Shown here piece after piece: positions 55,866-64,000 of a stretch of DNA of 64,000 nucleotides. The number at the start of each line of letters is the position of its first letter. Position 1 is the stretch's first letter. The DNA comes from Brachypterus glaber. Its lineage: Eukaryota > Arthropoda > Insecta > Coleoptera > Kateretidae. Under the pieces are notes generated by a model. That model was given only the letters and a program-made list of their open reading frames with translations. It made no database searches and had not been told where the DNA came from. The position numbers were made by a program, and so were the translations under genes. Location of the stretch: NCBI GenBank assembly GCA_958510825.1, contig OY294044.1, forward strand, positions 72,056,095 to 72,120,094, written 5' to 3'.

Positions 55866-56290
55866 AAGCCTCTTTTCGCATGCGTTAAGAACAAAAAAAA
55901 AATTCTACGAGTTTTGGGCAAAATTCATACTCGATTCATACATTTCATACCCCGATTCTCGCTTTAGGGGTCGTCCATAAAATACGTCACGCTTGTCCAA
56001 AATTCACACTTCATACCCCGTTTCTCACGTTGTTAAAGGCTGTAGAGATTTTGTATTTTGGCTATCCCTCCTAACACTCCCCCTATTGGGGGGGGGGCAG
56101 CCAAAATATAAAATCTCTACAACCTTTAATAACGCGAGAAACGGGGTATGAAGTGTATGAATTTTGGTCAATTTGCGTGACGTATTTCATAGACGACCCC
56201 TAAAGCAAGAATCGGGGTATGAAATGTATGAATTTTTTCCAAAAATCGTAGAGTTTTTTTTGTTCCTAACGCATGTGTAAAGGGCTTTTA
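55866..56290. mobile_element. Long hairpin element in DOCK intron 2
   Basis: TTCATACCCCGATTCTCGCT, TTAGGGGTCGTC, AATACGTCACGC and TTCATACCCCGTTTCTC pair with GAGAAACGGGGTATGAAG, GCGTGACGTATT, GACGACCCCTAAAGCAAGA and ATCGGGGTATGAA. The arms are about 200 bp, with a C/G-rich turn near 56085-56100. Outermost words belong to the AAGTGCGGAAA family. Confidence 0.85.
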
Positions 56291-56359
56291 CGCACTCGAT
56301 TTCTTGCCTAGCCAAAATATAAAATCTCTACAGCCTTTAATAACGCGAGAAACGGGGTA

Positions 56360-56790
56360 TGCACGGAAAGAAATTAGTGGGCTCTGCGCTATACATTATA
56401 AGATATTTGGTAACAGTGGCAAATTATAGTGATTTAAGCTATAGATTATAAGGGACACAATAACTAATAATGTTAAAAATAAATTGGAAACGATTATATA
56501 TATTACAGACACGATTATATTTATTACAGGCACTATTATAAATTTACAGAAATTTTATTATATTATAAAAATTATTAGCACGGACAATAATTAAATCTAT
56601 TTAAGCTATAAATGCCATACTATTTGTTATATTTTATTATTCACTAAACAATTAAAGTATTTCATATAAATTTTTACACTGACTGCCATAATTGTAGGAG
56701 AAAGCCTTGTATTTATATAATAAGCGATTATAATTTGCTTGGTATGTGTGTTATAGCGCTCCTAGCTATAATTTTTTTTTTCGTGTGAAG
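56360..56790. mobile_element. MITE-like element with CACGGAAAGAAATTA ends
   Basis: CACGGAAAGAAATTAGTGGG on the left and TATAATTTTTTTTTTCGTG on the right, with GCGCTATA / TATAGCGC just inside. No coding capacity. Confidence 0.6.
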
Positions 56791-57084
56791 TGTATGAATT
56801 TTGGTAAATTTGCATGACTTATTTTATGGACAACCCCTTATTAAAGGCTGCATACATTTTATATTTTGGGTACCCCCTAACACCCTCCTTTTAGAAGGAG
56901 TAGCCAAAATATGAAATCTCTACAGCCTTTAATAAAGCGTGAATCTTGATATTAAGTGTATGAATTTTGCCCAAAAATTACGTAATACTTAAACATCCCA
57001 CGAGCGGAGTTTAAAATGCATTTTTACTTAATTAAATAAATTTATTTTTTATATTTTTTTTTAATAAGAAAAACAATTATAGTA

Positions 57085-57201
57085 AACATGTTCTCCGAAC
57101 CGAGTCACGTGACCATATGTCCTTCCCACTTTGCCGTTCATAATCATACAGTAGGAGAGAGCGCACGATAGTAACGTGACTTGGTTGCGAGAAAATGTTC
57201 A
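57085..57201. mobile_element. Palindromic CACGTGAC element, copy 3
   Basis: AACATGTTCTCCGAACCGAG and TCACGTGACCATATGTCCTT pair with GCACGATAGTAACGTGACTT and GGTTGCGAGAAAATGTT. Same family as 79-186 and about 1890-1988. Confidence 0.75.
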
Positions 57202-57240
57202 CTATATGTAACAATTTTATGAATAAATATAACTAGAATA

Positions 57241-57372
57241 CTGCCCTGATAAAGTAAAGGGCAGTAAGTGACATTAGTAAATAGCAGAGTTTTCAAAATA
57301 TTACATCAGGGTTGACGTGAAAACGCCGCTATGCGCAAATGTCATTTACTGCCCTTTACTTTAACAGGGCAG
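57241..57372. repeat. Small palindrome with GTTGACGTGAAAACG centre, member 3
   Basis: CTGCCCTGATAAAGTAAAGG and GCAGTAAGTGACATT pair with AATGTCATTTACTGCCCTTT and ACTTTAACAGGGCAG. The centre is TTTTCAAAATATTACATCAG then GGTTGACGTGAAAACGCCGC. Confidence 0.8.
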
Positions 57373-57479
57373 AATAGCACATTAAAAACAAACAATAATT
57401 ATGCGTGCGGAAAGGGTCTTCTTTCCACATGCATATGAGTGCGGAAAGGGACATATTTCCGCAGGCTTGTAGAAAACAT

Positions 57480-58130
57480 CGATTTTGACCAAATCCTTTT
57501 TTTATTTTTCTTAACCTTTTCGGGACGAAAACGACCGGAGTTGCATAAATGTTTCTTTCCAGTCAGACAAAAAACGATTCGTGTTCCAACGCGTTTGATG
57601 TTCCTCTGATTTCAACAACAGTCCCTTTTCCTTGATACGCTGCGAAAAAAATCCATTCAGCACTAATTAGTGCTAACACCATAATCTTCATTAAAAAAGC
57701 ATACCGAAAAGGTTAATAATTAATTATTAATACTCTTTACGGCCTATAAGTGAGTGGTAGTATCTTTGTCGAGGGGTAAACCTCCCTCGAATTCAGACCC
57801 AAAAAATTCGTATATTAAGTTATAGTTATAGTTTATTTCTTGATACATATTACATGGAGATCCCCAAATAAGCTTTTGGCTTGTGCTAGGGGCTCTCCAT
57901 TAATTAAAAAAAAAATCAAATTTTGACGTTTCATATTTTTCACCACATAAAAATTTCAAATCCTTTCTTCCAAGCTCCACCTCCATTTCCACCGATTCTC
58001 CTCTTCATTTTACCCATTCTCGGCCATAATTCCAAAAATAATTTAGCTTCCCTCGGAGGTTCATTTAAGTTCGTAAAATTCCCAAATTCATTGTTACAAA
58101 TCAAGCGAGGTTTACAAGTTATAATTATTA
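57480..58130. other. Intronic sequence, possible retrotransposon 3' end
   Basis: Positions 57835-57900 (GAGATCCCCAAATAAGCTTT, GGCTTGTGCTAGGGGCTCTC) resemble the 3' tail of a non-LTR element, but no reverse transcriptase frame precedes it. The overlapping frames at 57923-58197 are not recognised. Confidence 0.35.
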
Positions 58131-60300
58131 TACTATTCACAGCGCGTAGTGCTAGAATAGTATTGTAAGGTAGTTTCAAATTCCCCAAAATCGCCAAAAA
58201 ACGTCCTAGACGATAAAATCTTAGATACCTACAATTCTTAGATTAGAAACTTTGAAACTTTACAAATATCAGATACGATAAAAAATGTATATGTTGTCTT
58301 ATTTACGTGTTAAAATTTGAAGTTGATATCTTCGCTCGTTCAAAAGTTAAGAGGGTAAAGGGTGACTTTTGGACCGCTCTGTATATGTTTAGGAAATAGT
58401 AATTCAAGTTAACTGTTCAGAACTTCAGCGTCATACTTTATTATTATTAATAATTTATTACCTATATTATTTACAGCGCCAGCGCTAGAATAATATACGG
58501 TAGTTTCGAATTTTCAAAAAAACAAAAATTGTCCTATAGTTTCTTGCTCTTGGATATAAATTTGTTTCATGAAAAAATAAGCAACTCTTTTTTTTTTCAA
58601 ATGTCCGTCTGTCCGTCCGTCTGATGTCACGAATTTTGTAGACACGATAACTCAAAAACGAATAATCCAATCGTATTGAAAAAAAAAATGCAATTTTTTT
58701 GTTATTTTTTTGAAAACTATTTTTTTAAGTATTTGGGAAATGCGTAGCATTACATATCTTTACGGCTTGTTTGCATTATCAGGGTTTTTCTGTAGATATC
58801 TGAACTTTATTATTCACCGCCTGCATTAGAATATTATAGTTATAGTTATAGTTATAGTTTCGAATTTAAAAAAAAAAACAAACAAAAAGTCTTGGATATA
58901 AATTTTTCTCATGAAAAAATAAGCAAATTTTCTTTTTTTTTTCGTCCGTCTGTCCGATGTCACGATTTTTGTGAACTTTTGTGATCTCAGAAAAAATCAA
59001 GTTTTATGAGGGAAAGATCCCTATTGTTTTTGCAAGTGATCCCCCCAAAACAAAAAAGTTATGGGGGTTAAACTTAAAAAAAAATCGAAAAAAGTTGAAA
59101 GAAAATTTTGATTAACAAAACTTTTTCAGGAAAAATTAATTTTATTATAAGGATCAATTATACAAATTTTAAAAGTAATCCCCCTAAAAACAAAAAAAAT
59201 TAAGTTAAACTTTTAAAAAAATCGAAAAAAGCTGAAAGAAAATTCCGATTAACGTAACTTTTTTTAGGAAAAAAAACTTTTATTATAAAGATCAACTCTA
59301 CCAATATTAAAAGTAATCCCCCTAACAAAAAAGTTATTATGGGTTAAACTTTTTTTTAATAAAAAACTACAATTAAAAAAATCTATTTTTTTATTTTTAT
59401 TTTTTTAAGAAAATGAAGAAAACGATATTTTTTTAAGTTCTTTTTGTGAAAAATGTTTTTTTTTTTATTTCATTTTTTTTTAGTTTTTTTAAAAAAAGAT
59501 CTTGTTTAAAAAAAATTAAAACTTTTTTTTTGAAAAATATTTTTAAAAAAAGTTTATTTTTTATTCTTTTTTTATTTTTTTATTTGGGTAAATGCAATAT
59601 ACCATTTACTGTAAATTATATATAATGGAATGCGTAGCGTTACATATCCTCACGGCTTGTTTATTTATGCATTGCCTTTTTTGTCAGTTTTTTACATATA
59701 AAAGTATGCTGATGATGCAAATATAGATAAAATTTTGCGATATCCAAATACATTAATCACTTAGTACCTATTACTATACTAATATATCACTAAATACACA
59801 CGCAAATTTAGTTTTTAAATACTACCTACTTCGGCACAAAAGTTGCCGAACTATGTCCTTTTAAACCTTCCCGATTTAAAATGTGGTAAAATTGCCTAAA
59901 ATTCTCAAATCTAGAACATACTTACTTTTATCAATATTGAGAAGTGTAAAACATGTAAAAGTTATTGCATAAATATTCGATAAATAATGGCTTCGATGAG
60001 CAACTTATTTTTTTTATATTCAATATTTTACGAATGTGCTTTAAAAATTTAACCCCCATAATTTTTTTGTTTTTGGGGGGATTGCTTTCAAAAATTAGGG
60101 ATCTTCCCCTCGTAGAACTTGATTTTTCCTGAAAATTTCAAGTCGATCGGATTATTCGTTCTTGAGATATCGTGATAACAACAATCGTGACATCAGACAG
60201 ACGGACGAACAGACGGACGGACATTAAAAAAAAGTCTTATTTTTTCATGAAACGAATTCGAAACTACCGTATAATATTATTCTAGCGCTGGCGCTGTGAA
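58130..60300 (-). repeat. Cluster of the CGGACGG-tail dispersed repeat, several copies
   Basis: The same end, of the form GCGCTAGAATAATATACGGT followed by AGTTTCGAATT, occurs near 58140 (diverged), 58475 and 58815 in one orientation and near 60285 in the other. Copies at 58484-58770 and 58800-59660 run through TTCATGAAAAAATAAGCAA, CGTCCGTCTGTCC and end near ACGGCTTGTTT; 60030-60300 is a partial copy on the + strand. A TATAGT microsatellite lies at 58833-58857. Position 58318-58385 is a lone end of the GCGGTCC element. Confidence 0.75.
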
Positions 60301-60367
60301 TAATATGATAACTAAAATAGGTTAATGTTGAAAAAAAAGTGACATATAACTTTTTTATTTAACATTT

Positions 60368-61036
60368 CGTCATCTAAAGGCTCTAACGGTCTAACTCCAA
60401 AACGTCATATTTTTCAGGAGACGTAAAAAACGATTTAAAACTTAATTATAGCAATTTAGAACTTTAAAACTAGCTTGTTCACAGGTAAAAATGTTTGAAA
60501 TGTGTTAATGTATTTAAAACTTTTCATTGTTATCTATTTTATATAAATTATTTGAAAATTAAATTTTAACCACAGAATCTAAATTCACTAATGGTCTAAC
60601 TCCAAGGGAATATAAAAGAGGATACCTATCGTATTATATCGCGTAATATTATTACAAAAAAATTATATTTTTATATTTAATATATAATATTACTACTAGG
60701 TAGGCATAATATATATACATTATTAATGGCAATAATTATAATTATCATCAAACAGTAAATTAACAAATATTTGAAACGGGATCCCCTGTTGTCGAGAAAT
60801 AGTTTGACATTAGTGACAGTTCTCATTTAATTGTTTTCTCACAATCATATGATGGAGTTAGACACTTAGCGACTTAAAATATTTACATTTTTGCATTTTT
60901 TGAGGCTGATATTGGTTTAATGCAACTTTTTTTTTTTTGAAGTATGTTGGTAATCAGATAATGAAGCAAATTTGATAAAAATCTCATTTTTGAAAAATTT
61001 GGAGTTAGACAACTAGAGCCTTTAGTGGACGATTTG
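60368..61036. mobile_element. Inverted-repeat element with TCTAAAGGCTCTAACGG ends
   Basis: ATCTAAAGGCTCTAACGGTC and TAACTCCAAAA on the left match the inverted right end TTTGGAGTTAGACAACTAGA then GCCTTTAGTGGAC. GGTCTAACTCCAAGG near 60593 and TGGAGTTAGACACTTAG near 60854 are internal repeats of the end. Confidence 0.75.
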
Positions 61037-61940
61037 TAATGCGTCCGTATCACAAATTAATAGAAAATGGACTTTTTCGGAATTTAGGGGCGATTTCGGG
61101 GCCTTGTTATAAAACTACAAATACTAGGGCTGGTTTTATACGAATTTTATCTATATTTGCATGATTTTAGTGTTTTTAGGGACCTAAAAGTACCACTTAG
61201 GGTCGTCTATATAAATTTTTACTCTACGGGCGTTCGCACCACGACAAATAGAAAAGATTAAGTAAATTAATTTTTCTTTGGATCACCCTAATGGTGATGA
61301 ACCTTTCATAAACCTTTCTTATGTGGGACTTATCAGGAAGTGGCATGATTATTTTTAATAGCATTGTGACAGTGAACGTTTACATTTTTTTCCAAATTAA
61401 AAAATAAAATGGGTAAACAAAATATAAAGCTTTTTTTATTTTAATCATCAAAATTTTCTTTTTTTTTAGTCATCAAAATTTTGTAGGCTACAAATTTTTT
61501 TCAAATAGGGCCGCCAAACCAGACGCTCTCTTCAGGCCGCGGAAAAAAAGTCCGGCCCTGATTCTAAATCCATTAACGCTCAGTGATTTTAAGTGGTATT
61601 AACTAATTTCATACAAAAATTAAAATAAAAATTAAAAAAAAAATCTGGGCTCTAACTGGTTAATCAAAAATCACATAGTAATCATCCCGGAAATAAACCA
61701 TGGTACCAAGTAGTATTAACTGATTTTATACAAAAAACAGAAGAAAAAAACTCTGAACGCTAATGGGTTAAGTGACTGGTGCATCTAACAAGAGTTCATA
61801 TTTTTATATCTATTTTATAAAAACCCGAAGTTAAACCAATTTCTGCCCACCATACGATTTCAAAAGAATAAAGCCTTTTATAACAGGCAAATGTATGCTG
61901 CCCAATGCCCATTATAGAATATTTGCATTTTAATACTAAG
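61037..61940. other. Intronic sequence without recognised genes
   Basis: AAAAAAGTCCGGCCCTG at 61545-61561 looks like a hAT-type end without a partner. The 71-codon frame at 61796-62011 overlaps the next element. Confidence 0.35.
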
Positions 61941-62881
61941 TATACCAAGGTAAAGAAGACATTTTTTATAGCCAAGCGTATTATATCCCGAGATGCGTAG
62001 CATCGAGGCACATAGGAGTGCGAGGCTATAATAGTCTTCTCTACCGTGGTTTACATATTATTTTCATTCACTGCTAGTAATATTTAACTATTTTTATTCA
62101 GATAATAAAGTAAAATGTTAACAGGAATGTTGTTTCTTGATTTTTTCATAAAAATCATCATCATCGTCCTTGATCAATGACATTGACTAACGTTTAAAAA
62201 TTTATTTTTTTTCGCGATTTTTATCATAATAATTAGCTAACTAATTATTAATTATATTAATTAGTAATAATTATAATTATATATAATTATTTTTTTTTCA
62301 CTACTAGCTGTAGAACGTACTATTTATTATTTTTTCTCTCCTAGTAGGAGATAATTTTATAAACAATTGATAACTGTCACTTGATTTTCCTTGAATTGCA
62401 AAGACATGAAGATTATATTTTTTTTTAGACAAAATTCAACCATATTTTGCCATTGGATATAAAATGAATAGGTAAAAATTATAAGTTAATTAATTCTAAT
62501 AGAATATAACACATTATTTATTAATAATTACCCATATGTTTTAACACATTTTAAAAACATAAAAATGCTACTAGTACAGTACTGCAACTGTCATCTTTTA
62601 GTGAATAAATTAATATATTCATTTGTTTTCAAAAATGGCGATTTCAAAGGCTACTTCTTTTTTCAAGGTTAATTAAGATCTAACGAATATTTTACTTTAT
62701 TATTGATTTAAAAAAGGTTAAATATAAATAATAAGATTAAATGTGCTGGTAGCAAAAAAAAAGTAACTTATGAACCACGGCAGAGAAGTCTGTTATAGCT
62801 TCGCACTCTTATATTCCTCGATGCTACGCATCTCGGGATATAATACGCTCCGCTAAAAAATATGTTATCTGCCTTGGTATA
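61941..62881. mobile_element. TATACCAAGG element, complete copy
   Basis: TATACCAAGGTAAAGAAGAC, then CGTATTATATCCCGAGATGC, GTAGCATCGAGG and GTGCGAGGCTATAATAG on the left pair with CTATTATAGC-like, GCACTCTTATATTCCTCGAT, CATCTCGGGATATAATACGC and CTGCCTTGGTATA on the right. Arms about 100 bp; no coding interior. A copy lacking the right end is at 44577-45110. Confidence 0.85.
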
Positions 62882-62920
62882 TAATGACTATTATTAAATA
62901 AGTTAAAATTATTAATAGTA

Positions 62921-63696
62921 TACCGGGTGAGTTTCAGTGCATGGACACCTCCTAAAATTAGGTTGTTTTCAATCCGATGAAAGTATTTTTTTATAGCTTA
63001 TATTTCTCAACAATAGCTACAAAATGGCATAAAAAATTATTTTTTTGCACTTCCGGTTTCGTCGGAAACTAAGTTAAATTATTTTTTTTAACCCAAAAAA
63101 ACAAATTTACATTAAAAAAATCATTTAAAAGCTTTTTTTTTTTTGATTGCGTTTTTTTATTTATTTTTTCTTAATAACATACAAGGTTTATTTTTTTTAA
63201 TAAAATCTAAATTATTTGCTAAATGTGGGAAAATACAAATTTTATGTAAAAAAACAAAAATTTGTATTTTTTTGTACTTTCATTTTTTTAACGGTTTTTC
63301 CTTCATAACTTAATTTTTTCAAATGACAACCCCTTTGGACGCCCTTACCTTTTATGGAGCGCTACTGTAAGAGCTTCAAATTGGAGTACTTTTTTTCACG
63401 TTTTCCGTTTTTGCCGGAAATTAAGTGAATTATTTTTTTTTTAAATAAAAAAATAAGTAAATTTTTTTAGACGTAAAATTGTTTTCTGAATTCAAAAATG
63501 CAAAAATATACAGGGGTTGTCGTTATAAAAAATTGAATTGCTTAGTTTCCGGCTAACCGGAACTGCAAAAAAAAAATATATTGTACGCCATTTTTTTAGC
63601 CCTTGTTAAGAAATATAATCTACAAAAAAATCGCTTTGATCGGACTGAAAACATTTCCATTTTATGGGGTGCCCTTGGACTGAAACTCACCCGGTA
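62921..63696. mobile_element. Foldback element with TACCGGGTGAGTTTCAGT ends
   Basis: TACCGGGTGAGTTTCAGT on the left, ACTGAAACTCACCCGGTA on the right. Pairing continues inward (GTTTTCAATCCGATGAAAG with CGGACTGAAAAC; GCACTTCCGGTTT with AACCGGAACTGC). TA lies at the left flank. No coding sequence. Confidence 0.85.
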
Positions 63697-64000
63697 TTAT
63701 GTTTTAGTTTCTTGCCTATGAAATTTAATTGACTCCTTTTACCGAGAAAATGAGTACTTTCGAGTATGGCCGCCTAAAAAAAATTTAAAATTGACGTTTT
63801 AAATTTAAACTTTACATGCATCTCTTGTGGAGATAGAATTATGATTGCATAAAAGCATTGCACTCAGTGCATATAAATTAATAATCATTGTCTGAATTGT
63901 TATTTGTTAAAAGAGTGGAGGATAACGAACCCTGTATTCAATTTGTATTTATTTACTTATCTCAAATTAAATAATTATGAATAACGAGATGAATAAAGTT
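63697..64000. other. Window end, no feature recognised
   Basis: AT-rich sequence, presumably still DOCK intron 2 or beyond. Confidence 0.4.

Noticed and set aside
55382..64000. Search for DOCK exon 3
   Set aside because: No exon with the expected helical block and WGN-type motif was found; it probably lies beyond the window.
1..64000. tRNA and rRNA genes
   Set aside because: No stretch with tRNA A and B boxes or rRNA core sequence was recognised; a dedicated tRNAscan/Infernal search could still find one.

Overview
The window is AT-rich animal DNA, almost certainly from an insect. It holds interrupted genes with GT/GC-AG introns, an innexin (an invertebrate gap-junction family), short AATAAA signals and very dense transposon debris. 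There is no sign of operons, Shine-Dalgarno sites or other prokaryotic organisation. I cannot fix the order from sequence alone; the mix of a Penelope retroelement with many foldback DNA elements would fit a beetle or hemipteran, but that is a guess.

Three cellular genes can be recognised, each only in part. (1) A FAM107-family gene on the + strand: an internal coiled-coil exon at 23647-23818 and the last coding exon at 25527-25604, joined by a probable GC-AG intron. (2) An innexin closest to Innexin 3, on the - strand: three exons at 34635-34430, 33427-33209 and 31022-30423, all joining in frame and ending at a stop; the exon with the start codon and first membrane segment was not found. (3) The 5' end of a DOCK-family Rac/Rap exchange factor of the DOCK3/4 (sponge) type on the + strand: a 37-bp start exon at 43567-43603 and an SH3 exon at 55104-55381, split by an 11.5-kb intron. 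FAM107 and the innexin converge; the innexin and DOCK genes diverge.

The rest is mostly mobile DNA. Region by region: 0-8 kb has tandem duplications, a minisatellite, foldback elements and a gutted Tc1/mariner transposase. 8.0-12.1 kb is one unit with terminal inverted repeats (CACTGG ends, CAA flanks) that carries two head-to-head Penelope-like retroelement copies with reverse transcriptase and GIY-YIG remnants. 12.8-15.3 kb has a large foldback element and a hAT-type non-autonomous element with an 8-bp target duplication. 16-23.6 kb has MITEs, arrays of a 97-bp unit, an ACCGGT cluster and TTACGTAAC-ended repeats. 25.8-29 kb has several near-perfect hairpins. 29.9-35.6 kb is the innexin locus with elements in its introns. 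36-43 kb holds MITEs and a 996-bp exact tandem duplication just upstream of the DOCK start. The DOCK introns (43.6 kb to the window end) contain a roughly 1.8-kb palindrome, a TTAA-flanked element, nested inverted repeats, a tandem repeat with hammerhead-like motifs, a microRNA-like hairpin and a cluster of one dispersed repeat family.

The most unusual overall property is the number of long inverted repeats, many inside introns, which would fold into long double-stranded RNA when the host gene is transcribed.
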